Source: Streptomyces sp. DH37
GTDB lineage: Bacteria; Actinomycetota; Actinomycetes; Streptomycetales; Streptomycetaceae
Assembly: GCF_029813835.1 (NCBI RefSeq)
Contig: NZ_JARVKV010000061.1
Location: forward strand, 1 to 43,262
Direction of reading: 5' to 3'
DNA: 43,262 bases
Below are positions 27,716-39,829 of this stretch, one piece after another; the first letter of the stretch is position 1; each line of letters begins with the position of its first letter. The notes beneath the pieces are model-generated. The model did no database searches. It worked only from the letters and a program-made list of their open reading frames with translations, and had not been told where the DNA came from. Position numbers and translations under genes: made by a program.

Positions 27716-27758
27716 CGTGGTGCTTCCCCCCGTAGGTCCGCTGTAGGAGAGGACGACG

Positions 27759-28349
27759 ATGAGCGACGCCGACGCCCCCTGGCTGGTGGTGGGCCTGGGC
27801 AACCCCGGCCCGGAGTACGCGGCGAACCGGCACAACGTGGGGTTCATGGTCGCCGACCTGCTCGCCGGGCGGATCGGGGGGAAGTTCAGGACCCACCGGG
27901 CGCGGGCGCAGGTCCTGGAGGGCCGGCTGGGCGCTCCGGGCGCCGGGAGCCGCCGGGTGGTGCTGGCCAAGCCGATGTCGTACATGAACCTCTCCGGCGG
28001 TCCCGTCACCGCGCTGCGCGACTTCTACAAGGTGCCGCTGGAGCAGCTGGTCGTGGTCCACGACGAACTGGACATCGACTACGGGACGCTGCGGCTGAAG
28101 AAGGGCGGCGGCGACAACGGCCACAACGGGCTGAAGTCCCTCACCAAGTCGCTCGGGCCCGGCTACCACCGGGTGCGCTTCGGCATCGGCCGCCCGCCGG
28201 GCCGGATGCCGGTGGCCGACTTCGTGCTGAAGGACTTCTCCTCCACCGAGCGCAAGGAACTGGACTACCTCGTGGACCGGGCCGCGGACGCCGTGGAGTG
28301 CCTGCTGGTGGACGGCCTGGAACGGGCGCAGGGCACCTACAACTCCTGA
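27759..28349 (+). CDS. pth: Peptidyl-tRNA hydrolase
   Basis: 196 aa, ATG 27759 with AGGAGAGG at good spacing. Recycles peptidyl-tRNA released from stalled ribosomes. Family residues are in place: H25 in ANRHNVGF (catalytic), N77 in MSYMNLSG, D102 in VVHDELDI, and N123 in GHNGLKSL. Normal length. Cytoplasmic. Confidence 0.98.
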   Translation: MSDADAPWLVVGLGNPGPEYAANRHNVGFMVADLLAGRIGGKFRTHRARAQVLEGRLGAPGAGSRRVVLAKPMSYMNLSGGPVTALRDFYKVPLEQLVVVHDELDIDYGTLRLKKGGGDNGHNGLKSLTKSLGPGYHRVRFGIGRPPGRMPVADFVLKDFSSTERKELDYLVDRAADAVECLLVDGLERAQGTYNS

Positions 28350-28365
28350 GGCGGGCCCCGCGGAC

Positions 28366-28397
28366 GGGGGCGCACGGAGGTTGACCCTCCGCCCCCC
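28366..28397 (+). terminator. Possible pth terminator
   Basis: A bulged hairpin pairs GGGGGC and GGAGG (28366-28380) with CCTCC and GCCCCC (28386-28396), 17 nt after the pth stop. The asymmetric internal loop and the closeness of the next start codon (28417) make it tentative. Confidence 0.4.
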
Positions 28398-28416
28398 GTG
28401 TTCCAGGATCGCCGCC

Positions 28417-28977
28417 ATGTCTCCTGGGTTCCCCGGCCCCCCGGTCAGGCGCGGTCCGGTGCGCCGGGCCGGCGAGAGCGCGTACGGCCTGCTGCTGCTG
28501 GCGAGGGCCGCGCTGATGGGCGTGGTCGCGACGGTGCTGCTGATGGCCGGCGTGTGGACCTCCCTCGACGGCACGCGGCAGGCGGTGGCCGGCCGCGGCG
28601 CGGTGCGCGGCACGGTGACCGTCGAGGAGTGCGACGGGTGGACGTGCACGGGGCCGTTCGCGCCGGAGGGCGGCGGCGCGGGTGCGCGCGCCCGGGTCGC
28701 CGTCGACGCGCCGGTCTCGCACGAGGCCGGGGAACGGATCCCGGCCGCCCTGTGGCCGGCCTCCGGGGGCACGGGCGGCGGCGAGGGCGGCACGGGCGGC
28801 GGGGAGACGGTGGTGCGCACCGGCACCGCCGGGGTGCTGTACGCGTGGCTGCCGCTGGCGGGCTCCCTGGTGCTGGCCTCGCCGGTGATCGCCGGGGGCC
28901 TGCGGATGCGGCGCACGGCGTGGGCGGCCGGGCTGCTGGGGGTCGCGCTGACGGGTGCGGTGTTCGCGCTGCTGTGA
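28417..28977 (+). CDS. Small membrane protein of unknown function
   Basis: 186 aa from ATG 28417; the frame is open 12 codons earlier from a TTG. Three membrane segments at about 23-46, 137-157 and 165-185 bracket an extracytoplasmic loop (about 48-135) with a CDGWTC cysteine pair and a Gly/Thr-rich stretch. The cysteines could form a disulphide. The fold and layout recall small actinobacterial membrane proteins without known role. No ribosome binding site is obvious. It is the last gene before the surface-protein gene. Confidence 0.72.
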   Translation: MSPGFPGPPVRRGPVRRAGESAYGLLLLARAALMGVVATVLLMAGVWTSLDGTRQAVAGRGAVRGTVTVEECDGWTCTGPFAPEGGGAGARARVAVDAPVSHEAGERIPAALWPASGGTGGGEGGTGGGETVVRTGTAGVLYAWLPLAGSLVLASPVIAGGLRMRRTAWAAGLLGVALTGAVFALL

Positions 28978-29094
28978 GCTGCGCTTTTCCGGCCCCCTCC
29001 GATCCAATCATGTGGATCTTGAGATTAACCTGATTGTTATACGACGCCTTCTGGGACAAGAGTGGCGTACGGCAACAGATGTGACGCATCGCGC

Positions 29095-29123
29095 TTGACC
29101 GGACCCGTCGGGCGGGACAGGCT
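29095..29123 (+). promoter_or_regulatory. Promoter of the LAETG surface-protein gene
   Basis: TTGACC (29095-29100), a 17-bp spacer and CAGGCT (29118-29123) form a good housekeeping-sigma-type promoter 64 nt before the ATG. The preceding 100 bp are notably AT-rich for this genome (around 29005-29045). Confidence 0.6.
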
Positions 29124-29187
29124 ACGGCCACCCCCCTCTCATCCCCCACATGTCCTTGATGTCCCCCGCCACCGAAGGTGGTAGTTC

Positions 29188-30096
29188 ATGCGCATCCTCA
29201 CTCCGACGCGCGCGGCAGCGGTGGCCGCAGCGGCCTGCATGATGCTGGCCCCGGCCGCCCCCGCTTTCGCGACGGACACCTACTCCCCCGAACTGCGTCA
29301 GCCACTGCCCCGTACCGCCACCGAGGGCGACGGCGCGGCGCCGCAGGAGGACGACTGCCCCACCGTCCCGGACGACAAGGACGGCTGGCACTTCGTCCTG
29401 CCCGGCAACAAGTCCGTGTTCGTGAAGCTCACGGTCACCTTCGAGCCCGGCGGCACCCAGACGATCACCGACTTCGGCCCGCCGTCCGACAAGCACGCGT
29501 ACGTGGCGTCGGAGCCCGGGGCGAAGCTCGTCGACATCGAGGCCGAGGTCAAGGGCGGAAGCCTCGAGAAGTTCAACCTGTCCCACACCTGCCCCGCCTC
29601 GGAGACCACCGGCGGCACCTCGGAGGGCACCACCGGCGGTTCGACCGGCGAGACCACCGGGGACACCACCGAGGGCACCACGGGCGACACCACCGAGGGC
29701 TCGACCGGCGAGACCACCGGGGACACCACCGAGGGCACCACCGGTGACACCACCGAGGGCTCCACCGGCGAGACCACCGAGGGCACCACCGGCGGCTCCG
29801 AGGAGACCACCGGCGGCAGCACGGGCGAGACCACCGGTGAGACCACCGAGGGCTCGACCGGCGAGACCACCGGTGACACCACCGAGGGCACCACCGGCGG
29901 CTCCGGGGAGACCACCGGCGGCAGCACGGGCGAGACCGCCGGCGACGGCGAGAACCCGGGCGAGTCGCCCAACGGCGGCAACCTGGCCGAGACCGGCTCC
30001 GAGGCCCCCGTCGCCGCGCTCGCGGCGGCCGCCGCGGCGCTGCTGGGTGCGGGCTCGTACCTGGCGATGCGCCGCCGCAAGGCCGTCCAGGGCTGA
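29188..30096 (+). CDS. Sortase-anchored (LAETG) surface protein with Thr-rich repeats
   Basis: 302 aa. A signal peptide (1-about 28, basic MRILTPTR then hydrophobic core, cleavage after AFA), a small globular domain (about 30-135) with C57 and C136 that could pair, and a Thr/Gly/Glu-rich stalk (about 138-250) of GETTGDTTEG-type repeats. The end has the sorting signal L266-AETG, hydrophobic helix and MRRRK tail. LAxTG is the motif used by class E sortases of Streptomyces, as in the long chaplins. Acidic and Thr-rich, the stalk is a possible O-glycosylation spacer (inference). ATG preceded by GAAGGTGG. Ends at a strong bidirectional terminator shared with ppc. The ligand or role of the globular domain is unknown. 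Confidence 0.88.
   Translation: MRILTPTRAAAVAAAACMMLAPAAPAFATDTYSPELRQPLPRTATEGDGAAPQEDDCPTVPDDKDGWHFVLPGNKSVFVKLTVTFEPGGTQTITDFGPPSDKHAYVASEPGAKLVDIEAEVKGGSLEKFNLSHTCPASETTGGTSEGTTGGSTGETTGDTTEGTTGDTTEGSTGETTGDTTEGTTGDTTEGSTGETTEGTTGGSEETTGGSTGETTGETTEGSTGETTGDTTEGTTGGSGETTGGSTGETAGDGENPGESPNGGNLAETGSEAPVAALAAAAAALLGAGSYLAMRRRKAVQG
29599..29940 (+). repeat. Thr/Glu/Gly-coding tandem repeat stalk
   Basis: Degenerate 12-15-bp units of the form GAGACCACCGG, GACACCACCGAGGG and GGCTCGACCGG repeat through this stretch, with a longer copy of about 60 bp duplicated (29635-29700 and 29695-29760). All lengths keep the frame, so the copy number may vary between strains. Confidence 0.8.
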
Positions 30097-30142
30097 CCCG
30101 CCGGGGCCCGCGGCCGTACCGCCGCGGGCCTGCGGGGACCGA

Positions 30143-30182
30143 GCGAAGGGCCCCTCTCCCGGGTGGGAGAGGGGCCCTTCGC
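30143..30182. terminator. Bidirectional terminator between the surface-protein gene and ppc
   Basis: A perfect 18-bp stem (30143-30160 with 30165-30182) and a GGGT loop lie between the convergent stops at 30096 and 30214. It is the strongest hairpin in the window. Confidence 0.93.
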
Positions 30183-30213
30183 CCGTTCGTCCGCGTCCGG
30201 CGCGGCGCGCGCG

Positions 30214-33069
<2,856 letters not shown>

Positions 33070-33184
33070 AGGTGCGGCTCCTTGCGGCGATGCTTCTGGC
33101 AGGTCACGGACCGCGTTGTCCGACGACCACCAGGATAGGCCGCCCCGGGGGTGCGTGGATCATCCCGTCCACCATGCGGCCCCC

Positions 33185-33241
33185 TTGCCGGTTCACTCAG
33201 GAATGCCATACTTACGATGCCGTAGGTTACGGCACCGTAAG
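33185..33241 (+). promoter_or_regulatory. Desaturase promoter with double palindromic operator
   Basis: TTGCCG (33185-33190), 16 bp, CATACT (33207-33212) form a promoter whose -10 runs into two adjacent 14-bp near-palindromes of type TTACG-N4-CGTAR: TTACGATGCCGTAG (33212-33225) and TTACGGCACCGTAA (33227-33240). Together they make a 31-bp palindrome (33211-33241) with 13 of 15 matching pairs. Overlap with the -10 fits repression by the TetR regulator encoded downstream. Confidence 0.72.
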
Positions 33242-33281
33242 TAAGCGATCCCCGTCCCCCAGCTTCAAACGAGAGTCATCT

Positions 33282-34283
33282 ATGACCATTGGTCCGGACG
33301 TGCTCCGCACGAACTCCGAAGCCCCGGCCGCGTCCGTCGCGGCCCCCGAGAGCCCGCTCCCCTCGGCCACGCTCAGCGGCGAGCAGCGCCGCTCCGTCGA
33401 GCAGATCACCCTGCTGCTCTTCATCGCCGTCCCCTTCGTCGCCCTGGTGGCCGCGGTTCCGCTCGCCTGGGGCTGGGGGGTGAGCTGGCTGGATCTCGGC
33501 CTGCTGGTCGGCATGTACTTCCTGGGCTGCCACGGCATCACCATCGGCTTCCACCGCTACTTCACCCACGGCGCCTTCAAGGCGAGGAAGCCCCTGCGCG
33601 TCGCGCTGGCGATCGCCGGGTCGATGGCGGTGGAGGGCCCGCTGGTGCGCTGGGTCGCCGACCACCGCAAGCACCACAAGTTCTCCGACGCCGAGGGCGA
33701 CCCCCACTCCCCCTGGCGCTACGGCGAGACCGTCCCCGCCCTGCTCAAGGGCCTGTGGTGGGCCCACGTCGGCTGGATGTTCGACGAGGAGCGGACCCCG
33801 CAGCACAAGTACGCCCCGGACCTGGTCAGGGACCCGGTGATCCGCCGCATCTCCCGCCAGTTCGTGCTGTGGACGGCCGTGTCGCTGATGATCCCGCCGG
33901 TGGTCGGCGGGCTGGTCACGATGAGCTGGCAGGGCGCGCTGACCGCCTTCTTCTGGGGCTCGCTGGTGCGGGTGGCGCTGCTGCACCACGTCACCTGGTC
34001 GATCAACTCCATCTGCCACGCCGTCGGCAAGCGCCCGTTCAAGTCGCGCGACCGCTCGGGCAACGTGTGGTGGCTGGCGGTGCTCTCCTGCGGCGAGTCC
34101 TGGCACAACCTGCACCACGCCGACCCGACCTGCGCCCGGCACGGGGTGCTGAAGGGGCAGATCGACTCCAGCGCGCGGCTGATCCGCTGGTTCGAGAAGG
34201 CCGGCTGGGCGTACGACGTGCGCTGGCCGTCGCAGAAGCGGATCAACGCCCGCCGCCAGCAGGAGGCCGCCGAAGCGGCATGA
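33282..34283 (+). CDS. Membrane fatty-acid (delta-9-type) desaturase
   Basis: 333 aa from ATG 33282; the frame is open much further upstream but crosses the operator, so the shorter start is right. The three histidine boxes of acyl-CoA/acyl-lipid desaturases are present: H91-RYFTH (91-96), HRKHH (128-132) and SWHNLHH near 274-280. Four membrane segments occur (about 42-63, 68-88, around 190-215, and 220-240). The di-iron enzyme introduces a double bond into membrane acyl chains, using an electron donor not encoded here. It is followed 7 nt later by a TetR regulator, probably in one operon under the double operator. Confidence 0.95.
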   Translation: MTIGPDVLRTNSEAPAASVAAPESPLPSATLSGEQRRSVEQITLLLFIAVPFVALVAAVPLAWGWGVSWLDLGLLVGMYFLGCHGITIGFHRYFTHGAFKARKPLRVALAIAGSMAVEGPLVRWVADHRKHHKFSDAEGDPHSPWRYGETVPALLKGLWWAHVGWMFDEERTPQHKYAPDLVRDPVIRRISRQFVLWTAVSLMIPPVVGGLVTMSWQGALTAFFWGSLVRVALLHHVTWSINSICHAVGKRPFKSRDRSGNVWWLAVLSCGESWHNLHHADPTCARHGVLKGQIDSSARLIRWFEKAGWAYDVRWPSQKRINARRQQEAAEAA

Positions 34284-34290
34284 TGGAGGA

Positions 34291-34962
34291 GTGGCGACCG
34301 ACGACAGCAGTACCAAGGGCAGGCCCGCGGGCCCCAACCGGCGGCGGACCCGCCGCCGGATGACGGGGAAGGAGCGCCGCGAGCAGCTGCTGGACATCGG
34401 TCGCGCGCTCTTCGCCGAACGAGGTTTCGAGGGCACGTCGGTGGAGGAGATCGCGGCCAAGGCCGGGGTCTCCAAACCGGTGGTATACGAGCACTTCGGC
34501 GGCAAGGAGGGGCTGTACGCGGTCGTGGTCGACCGGGAGATGCGCCGGCTGCTGGACATGGTGACGGGCGCGCTGACCGGCGGCCACCCGCGCGAACTGC
34601 TGGAGCAGGCGGCGTTCGCGCTGCTGGACTACATCGAGCAGTACACCGACGGCTTCCGCATCCTGGTGCGCGACTCGCCCGTCGCCCAGTCGACGGGCAC
34701 CTTCGCGTCGCTGATCAGCGACATCGCCACCCAGGTGGAGGACATCCTGGGCCTGGAGTTCGAGGCGCGCGGCTTCGACCCGAAGCTGGCGCCGCTGTAC
34801 GCCCAGGCCCTGGTGGGCATGGTGGCCCTGACGGGCCAGTGGTGGCTGAACGTCCGCAAGCCCGACAAGCCCGAGGTGGCCGCCCACCTGGTCAACCTGG
34901 CCTGGCACGGCCTGGACGGGCTGGAGCAGAAGCCCCGGCTGATAGGCCACCGCCGCAGCTAG
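34291..34962 (+). CDS. TetR-family repressor, probable regulator of the desaturase operon
   Basis: 223 aa. TetR N-terminal DNA-binding domain at about 27-75 (REQLLDIGRALFAERGFEGT, VEEIAAKAGVSKPVVYEHFGGKEGLY); the ligand domain follows with RILVRDSPV and ends in a basic tail. The GTG start (34291) abuts the GGAGGA immediately before it, poor spacing; a start at ATG 34360 (MTGKERREQ) would omit only the basic disordered 23 residues, so the true start is uncertain. Operon partner of the desaturase. The ligand is probably a fatty-acyl compound (inference from context). Confidence 0.9.
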   Translation: MATDDSSTKGRPAGPNRRRTRRRMTGKERREQLLDIGRALFAERGFEGTSVEEIAAKAGVSKPVVYEHFGGKEGLYAVVVDREMRRLLDMVTGALTGGHPRELLEQAAFALLDYIEQYTDGFRILVRDSPVAQSTGTFASLISDIATQVEDILGLEFEARGFDPKLAPLYAQALVGMVALTGQWWLNVRKPDKPEVAAHLVNLAWHGLDGLEQKPRLIGHRRS

Positions 34963-35071
34963 TCCGACCGCGGCGAAGGCGCGCGGGGCGGCGAGCCGGA
35001 CGTGGCCGAACGCTCCGGTCGCGGTGTCTCCTCCCGCGGTTCCGGGCGGGTTCCCGGGTGCGCCCGCGCCG

Positions 35072-35905
35072 TCAGGCGTTCCCGCGGACGACCGCGAAGA
35101 TCCGGCGGAACGGGAAGAGGGTGCCGTGCGGGCCCGGCGGGTAGGCCTCGCGCAGCAGGTCGCGGTACTCGGCGAGGAAGGCGTCGCGCGCCGCCGGGTC
35201 GCCGTCGAGGGCGGTGAGCACCGGGCGCAGGGCGGTGCCCTTGGTCCACTCCAGCACCGGGTCCTCGCCGGTGAGGACGTGCACGTACGTCGTCTCCCAC
35301 ACGTCCGCCTCGCAGCCCGGCCCGGCCAGCGCCTCGGCGTACTCGGCCGGTTCCAGGACGGGCGCGCGCCCGGCGCCGGGGCCGAGGCGGTCGCGCCAGC
35401 GCGGGGAGGCGCGCAACCCGTCGAGCAGGGTGTGGCTGGGGGCGGTGAAGTTGCCGGGGACCTGGAAGGCGAGGACGCCGCCGGGGCGCAGGGCGCCGAG
35501 CCAGGCGGGGAAGCGCGCGGCGTGACCCGGAACCCAGTGCAGGGCGGCGTTGGAGACGATCAGGTCGTGCGGGAGGCCGGGGCGCCAGGCCGCCAGGTCG
35601 GCGCGGACGAAGTCCACGCTCCCGCCCGAGGCGGTGGGCCCGGCGTACGCGCGGGCCTCGGCGAGCATGGCCTCGGACAGGTCGTAGCCGGTGATCCGCG
35701 CCGCGGGCCAGCGTTCGGCGAGCAGCGCGGTCGGGCCGCCGGGGCCGCAGCCCAGGTCGGCGACGCGCGGCCGGGGCGAGGGGAGGTCGGGGACACGGGC
35801 GAGCAGGTCGTACAGCGGGCGGAGGCGGGGGCCGGCGTGGCGGCGGTACTGCTCGGGGTCCCACACCGGACCGGCGCCGCTCCGGGGGAGGTCGGCGGAG
35901 TCCAT
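35072..35905 (-). CDS. tam: Trans-aconitate methyltransferase
   Basis: 277 aa from ATG 35903-35905 with GGAGG 9 nt upstream; a GTG five codons earlier is an alternative. Class I SAM-dependent methyltransferase: VWDPEQYRRHAG (14-25) is the Tam-type N-terminus, SAM motif I is VADLGCGPGG (48-57), and SNAALHWVPGH is motif IV. It methylates trans-aconitate, an inhibitor of aconitase formed from cis-aconitate. It diverges from a MarR gene, the arrangement of S. coelicolor tam (SCO3132) and tamR (SCO3133), as I recall from the literature. Cytoplasmic. Confidence 0.93.
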   Translation of the reverse strand: MDSADLPRSGAGPVWDPEQYRRHAGPRLRPLYDLLARVPDLPSPRPRVADLGCGPGGPTALLAERWPAARITGYDLSEAMLAEARAYAGPTASGGSVDFVRADLAAWRPGLPHDLIVSNAALHWVPGHAARFPAWLGALRPGGVLAFQVPGNFTAPSHTLLDGLRASPRWRDRLGPGAGRAPVLEPAEYAEALAGPGCEADVWETTYVHVLTGEDPVLEWTKGTALRPVLTALDGDPAARDAFLAEYRDLLREAYPPGPHGTLFPFRRIFAVVRGNA

Positions 35906-35929
35906 GGGAGGAGCCTCCACCGCCCCTTA

Positions 35930-35943
35930 TCTTGATGTCAAGA
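35930..35943. promoter_or_regulatory. TamR-type operator between tam and tamR
   Basis: TCTTGATGTCAAGA is a perfect palindrome of 6-bp arms around TG, the form expected for a MarR dimer. A second, looser inverted pair (GATGT at 35934-35938 with ACATC at 35950-35954) overlaps it. The 72-bp gap between the divergent starts leaves room to control both genes. Confidence 0.78.
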
Positions 35944-35977
35944 GACTTCACATCGACAGAACTACTACACTGGCCGC

Positions 35978-36472
35978 ATGCAGGACGAGGTCGACCGACT
36001 GGTGGCAGCATGGCGCCGCGAGCGCCCCGATCTCGATGTGGAACCCCTGGAGGTGCTCAGCCGGGTCAGCAGGCTCGCCCGCCATCTCGACCGGGCCCGC
36101 CGCATCGCCTTCGCCGAGCACGGGCTGGAGCCCTGGGAGTTCGACGTGCTGACCGCGCTGCGCCGGGCGGGCGCCCCCTACCAGCTCTCCCCCGGCCAGC
36201 TCCTCACCCAGACCCTGGTCACCTCCGGGACCATGACCAACCGCATCGACCGGCTGGCGAAGAAGGGGCTGGTGGAGCGGCTGCCCGACCCCAGCGACCG
36301 GCGCGGCGTCCTGGTCCGGCTGACGGAGGCCGGACGCGACCGGGCCGACCGGGCCCTGGCCGGACTGCTGGAGCACGAGCGGGCCATCCTCTCCGAGCTC
36401 TCGCCGCTCCAGCGCGACGAACTGGCCGGGCTGCTGCGGCAGCTCACCGCGCCCTTCGACAACCTCCCCTGA
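35978..36472 (+). CDS. tamR: MarR-family regulator TamR
   Basis: 164 aa, ATG 35978. Winged helix-turn-helix at about 68-118 (PGQLLTQTLVTSGTMTNRI, then wing DPSDRRGVLVRLTEAG). An extra N-terminal helix with W12 and acidic/basic residues (RPDLDVEPLEVLSRV) is characteristic of the UrtR subfamily of MarR, whose members sense small carboxylates or urate. TamR is reported to release DNA on binding trans-aconitate, citrate or isocitrate; here that follows from family and position, not from the sequence. A TACACT 6 nt before the ATG suggests a leaderless transcript. Confidence 0.93.
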   Translation: MQDEVDRLVAAWRRERPDLDVEPLEVLSRVSRLARHLDRARRIAFAEHGLEPWEFDVLTALRRAGAPYQLSPGQLLTQTLVTSGTMTNRIDRLAKKGLVERLPDPSDRRGVLVRLTEAGRDRADRALAGLLEHERAILSELSPLQRDELAGLLRQLTAPFDNLP

Positions 36473-36532
36473 CGGCCCGGCGGACGCGCGCACCCGGCGC
36501 CTTCGCGTGTCATGCCCCTGCCATGGCGGGCG

Positions 36533-37282
36533 TCACGTCGTCACGTGCTCCAGGTCCGCCGGTCCGACGCCCGCCCGGCGGGCCAGCGCCACCGCGGCCA
36601 GGGTGGAGTGCACCCCGAGCTTGCCCAGCACGTTCTGCATGTGGGTGCGGACGGTGTGCGGGGACAGGTACAGCCGCTCGGCCACCGCCTTGCGGCCCAG
36701 CCCGGCGACCATGCAGCGCAGCACCTCGCGCTCGCGCGGGGTCAGCGACTCCACCAGCCGCTCGCTCTCGGTGCGGTGCCTGCGGGTCGCGGTCAGCTCG
36801 CGCAGCACCCCGGTCAGCAGCGCGGGCGGCAGGTGCGTCTCCCCGCGCAGCACGCCCCGGACCACCTGGAGCAGCCGGGAGAGCGAGCAGTCCTTGGCGA
36901 CCCAGCCCGACGCCCCCGCCTGGAGGGCGGCCGCCGCGCGGCGCGCGTCGTCGCGCTCGGCGAGCACGACGGTGCGGACGGCGGGGTGGGCGGTGTGGAC
37001 CCGCGAGACCAGGGCGATCCCGTCGTCCGCGGCCGGGGCGTCGGCGGACGGATCCGGCGGCGGCGCCTCGCCCGCATCCGGCGGCGCGCCGCCCAGGTCG
37101 GCGTCGATCAGCAGGACGTCGAAGCGGCGGCCGTCGGCCGCCCCCCGCTCCAGGGCGCGCAGCGCCGCGGGGCTGCTGCCCGCCGCGGCCACCTCCACGT
37201 CCTGCTCCACCGCGAGTGCCGCGGCGAGCGACTCGGCGAATATGCGGTGGTCGTCCACCACGAGAACCCGGATACGTTGCAC
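36533..37282 (-). CDS. Orphan NarL/LuxR-type response regulator with atypical receiver
   Basis: 249 aa if translation starts at GTG 37280-37282 (AGGGG 6 nt upstream); a GTG two codons earlier abuts the same Shine-Dalgarno. The receiver has D10/D11, phospho-acceptor D60 (VLLIDADLGG) and K130 (GWVAKD), but the conserved Thr/Ser of the switch is A108 (VVLAERD), and a Pro/Ala-rich insertion of about 25 residues (64-88) follows the phospho-acceptor strand. The C-terminal LuxR HTH is normal (TPREREVLRCMVAG, TVRTHMQNVLGKLGV). No kinase gene is adjacent. The loop insertion and lost switch residue suggest it may act without classical phosphorylation. Convergent with tamR; only 60 bp lie between the stops. 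Confidence 0.9.
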   Translation of the reverse strand: MQRIRVLVVDDHRIFAESLAAALAVEQDVEVAAAGSSPAALRALERGAADGRRFDVLLIDADLGGAPPDAGEAPPPDPSADAPAADDGIALVSRVHTAHPAVRTVVLAERDDARRAAAALQAGASGWVAKDCSLSRLLQVVRGVLRGETHLPPALLTGVLRELTATRRHRTESERLVESLTPREREVLRCMVAGLGRKAVAERLYLSPHTVRTHMQNVLGKLGVHSTLAAVALARRAGVGPADLEHVTT

Positions 37283-37622
37283 GCACACCCCCTGCCGCCG
37301 AAAAGACCCGCCCGCGCCGGGCACGGCGCCCGGTACGGGAACCGGTGGACCGCACGGCCGCCGCCGTGCCCTGCTCGTACCCCGCCCCCGGGCGTCGCAT
37401 CCGGCGTGTGCCGCCCCCTGACGGGCACCGGCCCCCGCCGGCGCTGCCCATCAGCGTACGGCGGGGGTCCGGCGGGGGAGGCGGATTGGTGAAAACTGAC
37501 CGTCCACGCCCCCTCGGCCGACCGAACGGGCACGGTCCGCGGCCTCCTGTGCGATGCGGGGCGACCGTTCGGGACGTGATCCGATCACCGCGCCGGACGT
37601 GCCGCCCCGCAGGCCGCCGTCC
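37283..37622. other. Intergenic region between the response regulator and galK
   Basis: About 340 bp with no gene I can support. It holds a perfect 7-bp hairpin (37352-37358 with 37363-37369), a 13-bp palindrome GTGATCCGATCAC (37576-37588), and an 8-bp pair (37556-37563 with 37603-37610) enclosing it that may form the galK terminator. The promoter of the regulator gene must lie here but no good -10/-35 pair is evident. Confidence 0.4.
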
Positions 37623-38830
<1,208 letters not shown>

Positions 38831-38834
<4 letters not shown>

Positions 38835-39829
38835 GCCGCGCCTCCCGGGGTGTTCTCCAGCGCCCTGCCCCGGGCGAAGGCCCAGGCGTCGGCGACGATG
38901 TCCCTCAGGTCCGCGCGGGAGGGCCGCCAGCCCAGCCGCTCCCTGGCCCGGTCCGCCGAGGCGACCAGGAACGCCGGGTCGCCGCCGCGGCGCGGCGCCA
39001 CCGTCTCGGGGATGGGGTGGCCGGTGACCTCGCGGACCGTGCGGATCACCTCGCGGACGGAGAAGCCGTTGCCGTTGCCGAGGTTGCACACCAGGTGCTC
39101 GCCCGGCTCGGCGGCGTCCAGGGCCAGCAGGTGAGCCTCGGCGAGGTCGGCGACGTGGATGTAGTCGCGGACGCAGGTGCCGTCGGGGGTGGGGTAGTCG
39201 TCGCCGTAGACCGAGATCGACTCCCGCTGCCCGAGCGCGACCTGGAGCACCAGCGGGATGAGGTGCGACTCGGGGTCGTGCCGCTCGCCGAGGGCGCCGT
39301 GCGCGCTGCGGTACGCGCCCGCCACGTTGAAGTAGCGCAGCGAGACGGCGGCCAGGCCGTGGGCCGCGCACTCCCCGGCGATCATGTGGTCCACGGCGAG
39401 CTTGGAGGCGCCGTAGGGGTTGGTCGGCACGGTGACGGAGCCCTCGGTGATGGGGACCTCCTCGGGCTCGCCGTAGGTGGCGGCGGTGGAGGAGAACACC
39501 AGGGTGCGCACCCCGGCCGAGCGCATCGCGTCCAGCAGCGCCATCGTGCCGCCGACGTTGTTGCGCCAGTACTTCTCGGGGTGGACGACGGACTCGCCGA
39601 CCTGGGAGCTGGCCGCGAAGTGCAGCACCGCGTCGTAGGAGCCGTCGATCCAGTCCGCGGCGTCCTGGATCCGTCCCCGGACGAAGTCCGCACCCGCCGG
39701 CACGCCCTCGCGGAAGCCGGTGGACAGGTCGTCCACCACGGTCACCCGGTGCCCCGCCTCCAGCAGGTGCGCCGCGACGACGCTCCCGACGTAACCGGCC
39801 CCGCCGGTCACCAGATACGTGCCGCTCAC
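38831..39829 (-). CDS. galE: UDP-glucose 4-epimerase
   Basis: 332 aa, GTG start (39827-39829) overlapping the galT stop by GTGA. Interconverts UDP-galactose and UDP-glucose. SDR-type NAD-binding VTGGAGYVGS (7-16), S114/T115 in VFSSTAATYG, and catalytic Y139-xxx-K143 (NPYGASKLAVD). Length and motifs are standard. Middle gene of the gal operon. Confidence 0.97.

Noticed and set aside
29599..29940. Regular short repeats that could be taken for a CRISPR-like array
   Set aside because: There are no distinct spacers; units are in-frame coding repeats of a surface-protein stalk.
34280..34290. ATG codons just before the TetR gene as its start
   Set aside because: They are out of frame with the TetR coding sequence.
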